Source: Sorghum bicolor
Lineage: Eukaryota > Streptophyta > Magnoliopsida > Poales > Poaceae
Direction of reading: 5' to 3'
DNA length: 64,000 bases
Assembly: GCF_000003195.3 (NCBI RefSeq)
Contig: NC_012872.2
Location: forward strand, 3,100,001 to 3,164,000
In this document: in pieces, positions 34,121 through 47,592 of the stretch
Layout of the letters: each line of letters opens with the position of its first letter
Position numbering within the stretch: position 1 is the stretch's first letter
Notes under the pieces: generated by a model
Databases searched by the model: none
What the model was told of the DNA's origin: nothing
The model's input: the letters and a program-made list of their open reading frames with translations, nothing else
Position numbers and translations under genes: made by a program

Positions 34121-37100
34121 CTACAAGTGTATCATCTTATTAATTATTGCGGGTGGATTAGCTAGGACATGTCGTGCAGATTATTTATGTTGCTAATAAT
34201 GTAGTATAGTCTAATTGAGTGGAGGAGGAGGCCACGGCTCGCTGGGGTGCGGATCTCTATTCTCGCAGCAGCACGTAGCGCCGCCATATGCATGGTGAAA
34301 AAGCCGTGTGGGTGTCGCTGCCGTTGATCGGGTTAATAACGTGAGAAACGGGGTTTTGGAACTTGGAAGGAAAACAGCTAAAGAGAGAAGGGCATGCGAT
34401 GGGACAAGGAAGAAAGAATAATCAAACGGACAAAGCGGGCGCGCAATCTTATCTTTGATCATTCCATTCGCTGATCGGTCCGGAGGATATGGTAGGATAA
34501 AGCAAACTTCCGATAATAAAGCTGTTCCTTCCTTTCGCTTGTCGATCGCTGGTCTTTTTCTGACCGACCCAGTTCATATTTTCTTTATTTTATCTCAAAA
34601 AAAAAAGACAATCCCAACACGGGGAATTGTTAGGTACGTAGTACTAGGTGCACCGTGAGAGTACTTTTCCAGAACCCCCAAAAGAAACCTGTTCTAGGAT
34701 TATCCTGGGGCACGTGAAAGGTTTGGTTGGATTGGATAAACGAAGTCCCGCGGATCTTTCTTATCCGAATTTTCCATCCAATGATCTTTTCGAAATTCCC
34801 TTTTTCGTTTCAGAAAAAGAAGAAAGTCTGTCTCTGGCTCCAGCAGCTCCTGTGGTGGTGAGCAGAGCAGTGGCCACGCGCCCACGCCCACGCAGGTGTC
34901 CAGGTCCAGCAAAAGGCGCCGGCGGTTGGGACGTCGACCCGTGCGCCGCGCCCCGCCCCGCCCAACCACGTCGCCGAGGCCGATCGAGCGCGGCGTCAAA
35001 TCACGACGGCTCCCAATAATGGAGATGGAGGTCAAGCAGCTTGCATAATTGCATCGCACCACATCTGGCCATCTGGGCATCTCTTGTTCATCTTGTCCGT
35101 CCCTGGCAGATGTTACAAGCTCCGCTCACGGCTCACCGACCGAAGCTGAATGGAATGGATGGATGGATGGATGGATGGCAAGGGCGGGAGAGGGATGCTG
35201 CCAATCAGTATTTTTGTTAGCTTGTTGGATCAACCAAATCTATCATGTATTTAGCAGTATTTTTTCTCATAACAAATCAGTCAACAGTATTTTAAGCTAG
35301 GACTTACTAAACGAATAGCTTAGCAATATTAGATGCGACCTCTGAAAAACATCGTCCGGAGACGTGAATTTTCGGCGAAGCAGGGTACAGTACGACCTTA
35401 TAACGCTAAGCTAGAGCGAGTGTCACGCTTGCGCTCACGGCGACGACTTACGACCATTCTCCTTGTGTCTGACTCCATCCCCTCTGCATACGTACTCACA
35501 GTACGATGATTGCTTGGCCAATCGGACGGCCTCTTCTTTCGATTTCCTGGGAGGAACATGCGCGAGTTGATTGCATGACGGAAGAGGAGCATGGAAGAAT
35601 TCCAGAACAATTAACAGTGTTGTGTAGTGGTGATTGTAATAAGAACGAGACTGACTGACTGCAACGATCGAGTAGGTAAGCGCGGTGCGCGGCGATGATT
35701 CTTGGTTCTTGCAGCCTTGCAGAGACGATGGAAAAGGCTGAGGGCGACGCTAGGGGAAATGCATGTAAAACGATGGACCAGCTTCCAGTCTCTACTGCCT
35801 TCGGATCTTTCAACATTCTCCTGCGTACTGTACTATATATCCTAGAATAGAAGAACAAGTCTCACTTTGCATACCACGTACGCATTGCCGTAACCATTCT
35901 CCTGAGTAAGTTTGATTTGCTTTAGCGACCTGCCGGGAAAGTCAGCACTATACTAGTATTCCAACTTGCAGAGAGGGGTTAGGCGAAGTTAAGTCCAGAA
36001 ATCGACTGCCACCACCGTAGCGAATGGGGAAGGGTCGTCGGACTAAAACTTAGCGGCGGATTGGTGGATTCATCTAGGAGTTTGCACGGAGCAAACGGAC
36101 GAAACACATCGACTTTTCAGCGATCCGGACGTCTCAACTTTCTATTGATGATGTCAGAGCGGGTACGTTGTTGCTGGAGGGAACAGAAGACGATCATGGC
36201 ATGTTGGTGAGCAGATTTTTGCACAAGGGTTGCGCATGGCATGATTGGTTGCACGACAGGGTCAAAATATGCGACAGTAAATAGATATGACCCAATCACT
36301 AAGCACCGCATCAAGGTCAATTACAGCAGCCGCACACAGTAGTATAGTACATGCACGCTCCCAGCCGATGATGCCCCATTAGGACAAGTCACAGCGTTGC
36401 TTCACATGCATGAGCAGGTTAGTCCGTTTGTAGCACCCCATTTACATTTCTTTGTCTCAAATGGATGGGTATGTTAATTTTTGGATAGTTGTTTTAATGT
36501 CAAAACTCTAGAGTCTACAATATGCTTTTGTGTTGTGATAAATATAGACTGATGTCTCTTCATTGAAGATCGCTGAAGCAAGAACCTTCGTTCAGTTATT
36601 ATTTAGGACAAAAAAAAATTCCCACCGAGGAGAAATTGGCCTTGTCCCTAGGCTCTAAGACTGTTTCAGAGAGTGCGCCAAATAAGCAAGTAAGCAAGAG
36701 AGTATATATTTGACTGATGAACGAAATACCACTCTCAATGTACTATATCTTAATTCATTACGATTTATTAATAAATATATATACATGCTATGGACAATTT
36801 ATTTTTGAAACAGGGTGCACACAGCTTCATCTCTGAATGAAATCCCTGCAACACTTCATTGATTCCTTGCTACAGCCAAAAGAAAACGACAGGGCGGAAG
36901 TAACTTTCGTTGAGACTGACCGGGGAGAGAGCCCATTGCCGCATCGAACATCTGGGGCCCATTGCCAACCCAATACTTCCTGGGACGCCTCCATGAACAA
37001 CTATCGAGGCCTATCCACTCCGAACAGAACAAGATTACAAGGGCCGCACGTTTTGCCTGGGCCGGATCCTTTGCTCATGGAATACCCCGCGCCAGCCCAA

Positions 37101-37831
37101 ACGAACCAAAAAAAAAACACACACACAAGTGTTCCTTATTTTCTTCCTATATAAAAAAAACAAGGTCTCACCCAGCATCTCCAAAAGTTTCCTAAATTTT
37201 CTTCCTCAAAACACAATGTTTTCCATTTCCTAAAAGGATATTAAGAGAGAAAAAGCGTCCTTTGTCTATCTCCACGACGTGAACTTGCGACGGAGGAGCA
37301 TGCGAAAGGAGCGACTAGCGTCAAAAGTAGGCGCGCCAAGATGACGCCGCCGCTGAAAATTGTTTCTGCGCGACTCAAATTACGCGCGATGTGTCATGTG
37401 TGTAGATTTCCCAAGTGCCTAAATATTAGGAGAACAAATTAGAAATTGGTGGAGAATGATTTTTTTCTTATGTTCCAAAAACCTAGGGTTATGAATGTCA
37501 ACCGGGAACTCTGCTCTGTTTGCCTCCACCGACACGACGCGGTGAAGAGCTCCCGTCGATTTCCAAGAGAAGAACCACTGTGTCGTGCCACGACCGGAGC
37601 CGTAAATAAGGAGATGGACACCACGTGCCCGCCGTGTTGGCAGCCATGATTGGAATCCCCCACGGCGTGGCACACGATCGGGGAGCAGCACCCGGTGCCT
37701 AGCACAGTAAAAGCAGCAGGCCCACGGCTCGTCGTCGTTACTACTCCACGCCGGCCGGGCGTCCGGTCTCCATGTCGCCAGCCGGGGAGCAGGCCGCCGC
37801 CCCCTACGGCCGCCTTCGCCCCCACCCCACC

Positions 37832-37847
37832 GGGGGGGGGGGGGGGG
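37832..37847 (+). repeat. Run of 16 G
   Basis: Sixteen consecutive guanines inside a GC-rich block. It could form a G-quadruplex and is a likely site of length error in sequencing. Confidence 0.95.
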
Positions 37848-38872
37848 TCTCCGGCCGAGCACTTCCTGCCACGCTACGGCCTACGGCTGCGCGGGCGGCC
37901 ACCCAACTGTGCGGCGCGGCGGCTTCAAGGCGCTGCTGCTATCCAATTGTTGATTCTTCCCGCACGGCCCGCGACCGCGAATCGAGAGATCGACTTTTCC
38001 TCCTCGCCGCGACGTGTCCGGCCGCTTCACGTGCCACCACCACCACCGCTTCGCGTCCGTTTCCTCGCCCTCCGGCCGCGCAGGGCGAGTGGTGCCCATG
38101 CCCGCGTTGCGTTGCCTGGTGCCCTGCCCCGCCGCGACCCGCGCACACCACGTCGCCGCTCGGCTCGGGACACGCAGGCACGCCCGGCGTCCAGAACCCC
38201 GCGTGGGCGCGGTGCGACGTGGTCGGCCTGCCGCAGCCTCGCACATGAGCGCGCATGTGGTCGCTGCCTCGCTGCCCCCCCGCACCACGTACGGCCGGCC
38301 CGGGCTCGTCGTCGCTTTTAGCCTACTACCCGCCCACGCGGCGGAGCACGATGGAGCTGCTATCCAACGGCCACCCGCCTCAACTCGAATCTTGGACCAG
38401 CTACAGTGGTCGTGGGTCAGATCAAAACCGTCGTGATCCAATCCACATCTTTGCTTTGTTTATTACGCTTCCTGCTACACTGTGGGTGCATGCCTACGTG
38501 GTTGGATCAGGACTGATTAACCGCGTGCTACATTATTGTTAGTACTATAGTCTCATCGTGGCGTCGTCATAAAGCAGCTGAAGATCGAGAGGCTGAAAAA
38601 AGGTTTAAACATTCCACCAGTGTAGCTAGCTACCAACAGCCATGAGCTTGCGCGTGTAGCATGCATGACCGCAAAGTACAGGCGGGTAAAGATAAGTTTT
38701 TCATGTTAGTTGCCTGTGGTGCAATAGTCGAAACAGTAACTGATGCTTCAATAAACATTAGGGCACGTACAACGCCAGGGCTCCTATAGGACCACATAAA
38801 GGAAAAAACGAAACCACTTAATCTACAATGCAAAAGTCATGCTGCAGGCGCTTAGCGTATCAAAATAAACTG

Positions 38873-39106
38873 ACCTCTTGTTTAGTTCGCAAAATTTTTC
38901 AAGATTCTCCGTCACATCGAATCTTTGGTCGCATGCATTGAGCATTAAATATAGACGAAAATAAAAACTAACTGCACAGTTTACCTGTAATTTATGAGAT
39001 GAATCTTTTGAGCCTAGTTACTCCGTGATTGGACAACATTTGTCAAATAAAAACGAAATGCTACAGTACCTAAAAACAAAAAAATTTTCCAAAATAAACT
39101 AGCTCT
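38873..39106 (+). mobile_element. Tourist-like MITE, family A
   Basis: The left end CTCTTGTTTAGTTCGC and the right end AAAATAAACTAGCTC are diverged. The core is intact (cattaaatatagacgaaaataaaaac, gctacagtacc). Confidence 0.85.
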
Positions 39107-39311
39107 CAAGGAATTACGCAAGGAGCAGTCGAAGCGCCGCTGCTTCGCAAAGCGGCGATGCCATCCACAAGCGCCCCAAGTTGTCCAGGCTGTGCTCCAC
39201 GGTGGTAGGAAAACAGAATAACGGCCAATAAGCGTCGAGCGTTGTACAGGCCCTTAGACGACACTGCTTGTCCATTCTGAAAATCTGAATAAACAAGTCA
39301 CCACATTCTAA

Positions 39312-39554
39312 GGCCTTGTTTAGTTCACCCTGAAAACCAAAAAGTTTTCAAGATTCTCCGTCACATCAAATCTTGTGGCACATGCATGAAACATTAAATA
39401 TAAACGAAAACAAAAACTAATTACACAGTTTAGCTGTAAATCACGAGACGAATCTTTTAATCCTAATTAGTCCATAATTAGATAATATTTGTCACAAACA
39501 AACGAAAGTGCTACAGTACCGAAAACTTTTCACTTTTCGGAACTAAACAAGGCC
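39312..39554 (+). mobile_element. Tourist-like MITE, family A, intact ends
   Basis: GGCCTTGTTTAGTTC to GAACTAAACAAGGCC with TAA on both sides (39309-39311 and 39555-39557). A near-complete reference copy for the family in this window. Confidence 0.95.
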
Positions 39555-40744
39555 TAAGTTCCAAAAAGAAAAGTCATCACATTGTAACTTTGTTGTCTTA
39601 AGTGTGCATCTTTAACTTTGTTACTTTAACTAAGTTGCAGATTAATACAGTTATAATATTCATAGAATTAGGTCCACTAGGTAGTCAGTTCTATGTATTT
39701 TTGGCGTACGTACGTGACCAAGCAGCAGTGCTATGCCATTCCAACGGTTTAGATCTTATCCGTCCGAGACATGTAACCTGTTCATCAGAGGTCTCCGTCG
39801 TCTCTGCTTTACTATAGTCAGCCGGACGATGATTTGCGCGCTAACCCTAACAGCCTAACTGACCTTTTCCTTTGCGTGGGTTACAATCCATAACGACGCT
39901 TTGTCCCTGCATTAGCATTAGCGTTACCTGTTGGGCTCTGTGGTTCTTATCATCTCTGTGTTACACAAATAAACTGTACATGCTTGCCATGACACGTCAG
40001 CCTGCATGCTCACAATGGCAATGGTGCGGTGTGTAGGTGGAGCTGGGCTTGTCAGACGCGGACGGATTGACCATGAGAATCCGACAGAAAAAGATCTTTC
40101 AGGATAAGGGGCGCCGCTGACGAGGCTTGACGAAGCCCTGGGCACATTTCCTTTTGACACTTGACAGTATCACAGTATTTCTGGACCATAAACTGTCACC
40201 GGCTTGCTAGTTTGGTACTGTATATATGAGCATCGCCATCGCTGGGTCTGTCACGTGGTGGTGAGAGTGGGACTCGGCGAGATGGTACGTCAAAAGACCT
40301 TCATCCAGCAATCGACCAAATTCCCGATCCACTGCAACCTCGATGGATGGAAATGCTTCAACGAACCATGAAAATCCTTTACCAATTACCACCATCATCC
40401 TCCATTCATCCACCCATGTTATGGATCAGAATGGGTGGTTTGAGCCTATCCATGCACGATTCTTAGTTTGCATCGCCGTGTCATCATATTGGCGTTCAGA
40501 TATGTGCTGCAACTGCAAAGGGCACGCTGGGCTCTCCGGACTGCAGATTATCGCTTCACTGCTACTCCTCCAGGGCCGTGTTTCTTTCTGATGAGATTGG
40601 TTCTGATTCAAAGCAACGCTATGAGACCAATTATTGTGCCCAAATTGACCGACACTGCTGTCCTGTCTACAGTACGCGCTAGTAGTCCGACGTGTCTTGC
40701 ACACGACAAGGATCGAGTAGGCTAGGCAGAGCTACATGGTATTA

Positions 40745-40997
40745 GGCCTTGTTTACTTCCCAAAAAATTTTGCAAAATTTTTTAGATTCACTGTCACATC
40801 AAATCTTTAGACGCATGCATGAAGTGTTAAATATAGACGAAAATAAAAACTAATTGCACAGTTTGGCCGAAATTGACGAGACGAATCTTTTGAGTCTAGT
40901 TAGTACATGTTTGGATAATATTTGTCAAATACAAACGAAAATGACACTATTCCTATTTTACAAATTACAAAAAAGAAAATTGGAACTAAACAAGACC
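40745..40997 (+). mobile_element. Tourist-like MITE, family A
   Basis: GGCCTTGTTTACTTCC to GGAACTAAACAAGACC, preceded by TTA and followed by TTT. The core matches the 16985 copy most closely (cagtttggccgaaattgacg). Confidence 0.92.
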
Positions 40998-42394
40998 TTT
41001 GACGTTCTGCCTGTCTGCTTCGTACTACACACAGGAACCAGCCGTAGTAGACGCCTAGCCATGTCTCCATCGACCAACCGCTAGTGTGAACATCGCTAAT
41101 CGCGTGTCGCTGTTACTTGCTCCATAATTTGCTTTCAGTTACTCCACTTGATGACCCCTTCCACGATCGAGTCACGACCTGACCTTCGCCGTGTCCGTGG
41201 TGAAAGCTGGAAGGCAGACAGAGAGAGAGAGCCACAGCCCACAGGCGGCCTCGCATTCGCAGCAGCTAGTAGACGAGTCCTACTCCAAGAGCTAGCCTAG
41301 AGGCAAATTACTGTAAAACCGGGACAGCTCCGATATCCTCCATGCTCCATATAATTGCGGCCACAAACTGAAGCGACCATTGGCCGAAATCCAGGAGCTT
41401 GGACTCTTCTTTGCGTGCCTCGAGTTTGACGGCGCTAAACTGGTTAACTATGCGAAACCTTTGACCCATTATGCTGGGGCTTGGATTCGGACAGATATGT
41501 TGACATCTCCATCTGTGTTGTGCGTTCTTCCTCCCATTCTGAAAACAAGTTGCAGCTGCGACCGACTGTTCAGAGCGCATAGCCAGTTGGCCGTTGTTGA
41601 GAGTGAATCTGAAGCCTGCTTTATTTCTTTTTAACAGAGCAATGATGCCGGCTTTAGTTTGTTGTGGAGCTAGATATATAAAGATAACAACAACGGGCCG
41701 GGTTGGCTTTCCATTAAGCTACCGTATCATCCAATCCAATGCAACCCAAAGTGTATACTTAAATCAGGATCCCAACAATATCTTATCTTAATGACAGGGA
41801 GCTTTTTCCATTTGCATGCATGGGCGGGCCATGAGATTATGAGAAGAAGATAGCAGGATAAGGAAGAATCTGCTGGCTGCTAGCTTGCACGGTCACCTGG
41901 AGGCAGTAACCTAAATGCTAAACCTCCCACTTGGCGGGTGCACACGTGCACGCATGCTCCATCAGAATCTCAAAGCGGGGGAGCAATTAAGCAAAAGGCC
42001 ACTGGCTGCGCTTTTGCGACATGGGATGGACGACCTGCATGCAAACTGCTCTGGTTAGCACCAGCGGCCGCCGCGGAGCATTACTAAACAAGGCATATAG
42101 CGTTGCTTTATTTTGTTGTGAGCGACTAGTGGTGTCTGCTATCGTATCCATGTAGCCTGTATAAACTAAGCTGCACAGGGTACATGGCCATGTGATGGGG
42201 GGAAACTGTGGGAACAGGACAAACCTAGCCACGCAGCTGCAAAGGACGACGATGGAGAGGATAGAGATAGAGCTGCCGAGCTGGTCTTGGTGGGTGTTTT
42301 GTGCTGGTCAAACCTTGGGCTCTAAGCACCTCGCCAAGTCTTGTAATTGAATCCTCCGCCGTGTGTTTCCTTTACCTTTTGCATTCTAAAATAT

Positions 42395-42637
42395 GGCCTT
42401 GTTCTCATGCAAAAAGTTTTTGGATTTTGACACTGTAGTATTTTCGTTTTTATTTGACAAACATTGTCTAATTGTGGAGTAACTAGGCTTAAAAAATTCG
42501 TCTCGTGATTTACAGGTAAACTGTATAATTAGTTATTATTTTTATCTATATTTAATACTTCATGTATGTGCCGCAAGATTCGATGTGACGAGGAATCTTG
42601 TAAAGTTTTGGGTTTTTAGGTGTATCTAAACAAGGCC
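42395..42637 (-). mobile_element. Tourist-like MITE, family A
   Basis: GGCCTTGTTCTCATGC to TCTAAACAAGGCC, flanked by TAT on both sides. Internal order is reversed. Confidence 0.92.
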
Positions 42638-42800
42638 TATAGCACTCCGTTTCGTTATCAGGGCCTACCCTGGGGCTTAGGGAAGGAGACAGGCAGAGAA
42701 ACATTATTGCAGGCGCTAACATTATGTTATGTTCCGTTTGTCTAAAAAATCATGATTGAAATTAAAAACTAATGACTCATAGAAAAAACGTGGTTTATAA

Positions 42801-43006
42801 GGGCACTCATAATGTAGACTCTATCGTAGAGTCTAAAGTTATTTATTACCTCGAACAATGTGGACTTAGAGTCTAAATAAGACTTGCAGTCTTATTTTTT
42901 CTACCTCTTTCTTCAATAAATATGCTGCCACATCAGCAAAATACCATAAATAGTATGTAATTAATTGTCTTGGCCTCTGTGATAAAGTCTTGCATTGTGA
43001 GTGCCC
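42801..43006 (+). mobile_element. Tourist-like MITE, family C copy 3
   Basis: 206 bp, GGGCACTCAT to GTGAGTGCCC, TAA on both sides (42798-42800 and 43007-43009). Same length and orientation as the copy at 1963-2168. Confidence 0.93.
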
Positions 43007-43372
43007 TAAAATAAGCGAATGCAGCCATGTCCACAGTGGTCCTAAACTGTGAAAGGAAAAAAACCACTCAATTAGAGAGTACTCCGTAGTACCAAGTTAG
43101 GAGTACGTATTGGTGGAGTACGTACGTACGTGCACTGTACGACATTCATCGACCGATGCAGCCGTCCGTGTGCTCCAGCCTCCAGCCCCAGGTCGACCTA
43201 TGTGCAGGCTTGGCGCCTCCTGACCTCCGCGGGCAGGCATGGCGCAGTGCCGCCGGCGACCGCTTTGATGATGATGGAACAAAGCGGCACCAGTTTCATT
43301 GCAGGGACACTGCACCGGACTCGATTCGGATCCATCGGCCACATCCTCCGCACCGCAACCGTGAGCTTGTTT

Positions 43373-43600
43373 AGTTCCGAAAAGTGAAAAGATTTCGGTA
43401 CTGTACTATTTTCGTTTGTTTGTGATAAATATTATCAAATCATGAACTAACTAGGATCAAAAGATTTTGTCTTATGATTTACAGCTAAACTGTATAATTA
43501 GTTTTTATTTTCGTCTATATTTAATGTTTCATATATGTGTCACAAGATTCGATGTGATGGGGAATCTTGAAAACTTTTTGGCTTTCAGGTAAACAAGGCC
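43373..43600 (-). mobile_element. Tourist-like MITE, family A
   Basis: The left end is GAGCTTGTTTAGTTCCG and the right end is GTAAACAAGGCC. Internal order is reversed (tactgtactattttcgtttg first). Confidence 0.88.
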
Positions 43601-44236
43601 CGTATCCGCTGCATTGCATTGCTCCCGGAGTTGCAGGCAGGCGCTTATCCTATCCAGTTATCCACAGTCCACCATGCACGGGACGACTCGTGGATCTGCT
43701 GCGCCGGGGCGGGTGCGCGGTGGGTATGGGGGACCCGGTCCGTACGTACCGTGCCAGATGCCCCGGCCGCGGTGCATGCACTGCACCGCGCGTCCGTGCG
43801 CCGTGTGTGGCCGGCGATGGGATCGACCGGCCCTGCCAACCCAACTTGGCGGCCGGTGCCGGCGCGTCCGAAAGCAGAAAGGGAACTTTGGGACCGGGGG
43901 TGGGGTGGGAGCGAACAGCGAAGCCGGAACTTTCCTCAAACGCCCGGCACCGGCAGCGAACGTTCGCGAAACTACGGTCCGGAGTGCGCACCAAGGAAAG
44001 AGACGGAGTCCGCCGCGGGCGGGCGCTGCAGTGCATACAGTGTGCCTCTACCACGATGTTTGGTGCGGCGCATCGCATCACGAGTCTTGGCTCTCACTCA
44101 AGCGGCTGCCAGAATGGCGCGTGCCGCGGGCCGGCGAAAGGACTACCGGAGGTGTAGCACTGGGGATAAGGCCGGAATTGATGCAAAGCTGCGGGAGCTC
44201 AGGCGGGCAGGTTGGAATGATGGGCTCTACTCCTCC
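43601..44236. other. GC-rich intergenic block between two MITEs
   Basis: About 640 bp of GC-rich DNA with long open frames on both strands, none with a domain, splice pattern or codon bias that I can defend. The MITEs on either side are on opposite strands. Confidence 0.4.
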
Positions 44237-44471
44237 GGCTTTGTTTAGTTCATTCTGAAAACTAAAAAGTTTTCAAGATTCCTCGTCACATCGAATCTTA
44301 TAGCACATGTATAAAACATTAAATATAGATAAAAACAAAAACTAATTACACAGTTTAGCTGTAAATCACAAAACGAATCTTTTAATTCTAATTAGTCCAT
44401 GATTGGATAATATTTGTTACAAACAAACGAAAGTGCTACGGTACCGAAAACTTTTCACAACTAAACAAGGC
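44237..44471 (+). mobile_element. Tourist-like MITE, family A
   Basis: GGCTTTGTTTAGTTCATTC to AACTAAACAAGGCG. The core is close to the 39312 copy. Confidence 0.88.
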
Positions 44472-46442
44472 GTACGTCAGGCACAGCGGGTAGGGAATGA
44501 GGGAACAAGAACCTAGCCAGGGGAGCAGAGCAAGCAAAGGCGCTCCGCAAAGCAAAGGGCCTCGACCGTGACACGGCTCATCCATCAGTCGTCTGCAGAT
44601 GAGCTCGAGTCGGCCAAAAGCTAGCAGCATGGTAGCACTAGTGCCGGTAGCAAAGCCAGCCCGGCACGCCGGCCGCGCATGGCGAGGGCATTCTGGACAC
44701 CTCATCCTCAGCTCGCACATGTACTACCAGCCACTCCCTAGATTAGTACCCACTGCATATGTTGTTCTGTTTGTTGATCCCGATCTTACTATCATGGTTT
44801 CTACTGCTACACCAGGTAATAATAACGAAGAAGCGGCATGCTTCTGCCGTTCCGTTTGCTATGAAACCGGCAATGTCGATGTACAGTACGTCAGTACTCT
44901 AGATGTGTGCACCAAGACCTTATGGCGTTACATCATATAGACGGTCTCCACAGTCCAACAATTGGACTATCTGTGGCGCACAACAGCGATCCTGATTGCG
45001 ATGATCGAATCTACGTATATGGCTTACAGTACAGTAGATTGCTGGCTAGTAGCCGGTCAACTTTGCCTAATCCACGAACAAAACTGTCCCAGAGAGCGTG
45101 GAGCAGTCGGTCGTCAGTCATGGCGGCTCAGGGTTCACGTGACACGCGGTGCGCTCCCGCGAGTTCAATGGACGGACGGCATGCAGACGGCACACCAAAC
45201 TGGACAAGGGCGTCAAGCGTCGTGCAACAAGTAGCATGGGCCTGCAACGTACTACTACTGCCCTGCTCCCTCGGCGTTGATCCGCATTTATCTCCAACGA
45301 CGGTCCGGTGCATCGTATCGTATGACAGCACGCACGGTGCGCCCTTTCAAAGCACCGATGGAAACGGCGCCACGAGAGATTCAACGATCCCCACAGTGGC
45401 ACTGCAAAGTACTGTGCCGTGCTACTACGGAGCACCCCTATTAAAGAGCAGCGGCCACATCGGTGTCTCGTGCACTCACATTCGTTTGTGTTTTTGCTAA
45501 AAATCCTGCCTGCCACGATAGCTTCATGGAACCCTGATGATCAAGTTATTATTGTCGTGAGCGCGACCGTTCACACAGAACAGACGTCTGTTTTTTAGAA
45601 GAAAAAAAAGGTGCGAAATTATTAGCAAATCTAACCAAGCTTCCAAAATAAACGCCGAGAGAGATGGCAGTAGGATTTCCACTGCATTCACCACTCGGGA
45701 TCACACGTCATCCGTGCACGCGGACGTCTAGACTCGCACAGCAGCGGCAGCGCTCGGTGCGGTCTCCGCGTCTGCAGCGGCGCCGGGACCGGGCGCGACG
45801 AGGCCGGAGCCGGGACCGTGTGTCGGTGTTGGGTTTCCGGGGGAGGGCTGTGCTGTCCAAAGGGGCAAGGGCGGGCGCGGGAGCCCAGCCGAGCGGCCGT
45901 CCCGTCCCGCGCGCCACGCCGCCGCACCTCGTGATTGCCCTCCTGGCCGCGTGGAGCGCCGTCGTACGCCGGCCCGGCCTCTGGTCATCCCCCCGCGGCG
46001 TCCGTTGCCATTTTCTGTTTCGCTTTCGTCGGCTCTCTCCGATCCGCTTTTGTCGTTCCGTCGCCGCCATCGATCGTAACCGACGCCGCGAGTGACGACA
46101 AAGTAGCCGCAAGCGTAGCGTCGAGCCGCTGTCCTACAGGAGCACACTACTAGGCCGGAGCGTGTCGGTCGCGTAGGAGTGGTGTTTACCGGGCAGCGGA
46201 TTGACGATGATTAAACCGGCCCACCTCATCGAAACTTCTCGTTTGAGCTTATCTATTAATTATCTGCTAGATTTAATTATTTAGTAATATTTTTTATAAC
46301 AAATCAGTGAATATTAATTTAAGTTATACTTTTAAAAAAAAAGCGAACAGGATCATCGCTGCAACCGGCAACCAAGTTTGACTGTTTTATTATAGGAGAA
46401 AAATATTACTTATTGTTTGACAGATTGAACACATAAGCTCAG
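44472..46442. other. Intergenic, no gene seen
   Basis: Contains a GC-rich block (45.66-46.15 kb) with open frames on both strands but no recognised protein, and otherwise mixed-composition DNA. Confidence 0.4.
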
Positions 46443-46650
46443 GTCTCGTTTAGTTTCAATTTTTTTTTGAGAAAAAACGCCACGGTAGCTCTTTCGTTTT
46501 TATTTAAAAACATTATCCAATCATAAAATAACTAGAGTTAAAAGATTCGTCTGGCGATTTACAAACAAACTGTGTAATTAATTTTATTTTCATCTATATT
46601 TAATGCTCTATAAATGTGCTATAAAATTTGATGTGACGAGAATTTTAACA
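46443..46650 (-). mobile_element. Tourist-like MITE, family A, right end lost
   Basis: Starts GGTCTCGTTTAGTTTC and carries the reversed core (aaaagattcgtctggcgattta, tatatttaatgctc). It decays after ttgatgtgacgagaatttt. Confidence 0.8.
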
Positions 46651-47349
46651 AGTTCTCAGCGAAAAGCTACATGTCGCCAGTAGTGCCCGACCGCCTGATT
46701 GATTGTATGGACATACACCCGGTCTACTGCTTACCTACGCACAAAAACAACCCGTCAGCCGTTAAAATTCTCCCACTTGCGCTTCTACTGGTACTAAAAA
46801 AAAATATCACGAGTCCAACCAAAATTAGGTGAGATTGGCTTTGTTTTGCTGGGCGAGACTGTAACCATGGACGGGCCTCACTTGACAGTTCCCACGGGAT
46901 GCCATTGCCACCGCGGCACCACCAGAGTCGCCCCCTGGTCTTATCCCCAAAACGCCAAAGCTTTCCCAACAAGAAGAGGTTGCCCCTGGACACATTTCAC
47001 GAGCAGGTTGTGGTTGCAGTTGCAGGTGGTCCGGCCGGGCCCCTCCCCCGCGCGCCGCGCCGCGCCCCGCCCACGTCCACGTACCAACTGGTGTGGCGGG
47101 GTCACGCGCGGGGGCGTGGGTTCCGGTACGGCCGACGCGCCGACGTGGCACGTGGCCTTCGCCGCTAGGACAGGACCAGGACCAGTGTCGGATGGTGCCA
47201 CGGAGGGCAATGTCTTCTCTTTGGCTGCTGGATTGCGCCATTCCATTTGCTGCTTTCCAACAGCTCCATTAACAAGCTTGGTATTATTCCAGAAGTTTCC
47301 AGAGCTAACAAGGCCGTTCTGCATCTAAACTAGGCGGCTCATTTTGTTA

Positions 47350-47592
47350 GGCCTTGTTTAGTTCCGAAAAGTGAAAACTTTTCGGAACTGTAGCACTTTC
47401 GTTTGTTTGTGACAAATATTATCCAATCATATACTAACTAGGATCAAAAGATTTGTCTCGTGATTTCCAGCTAAACTGTGTAATTAGTTTTTGTTTTCGT
47501 CTATATTTAATATTTCATGCATGTGTCACAAGATTCGATGTGACGGGGAATCTTGAAAACTTTTTAGTTTTCAGAGTGAACTAAACAAGGCC
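47350..47592 (-). mobile_element. Tourist-like MITE, family A, intact ends
   Basis: GGCCTTGTTTAGTTCCG to GAACTAAACAAGGCC with TTA on both sides (47347-47349 and 47593-47595). Confidence 0.95.

Noticed and set aside
41308..41634. Open frames of 84-90 codons on both strands
   Set aside because: No domain, no conserved-looking motif and no flanking splice structure.
43567..44258. Three overlapping plus-strand frames of about 200 codons and several on minus
   Set aside because: All three plus frames are open at once, which indicates base composition and not selection; the first also starts inside a MITE.
45664..46153. GC-rich frames of 130-143 codons on both strands
   Set aside because: Arg/Pro/Ala-rich translations without domains, splice signals or promoter.
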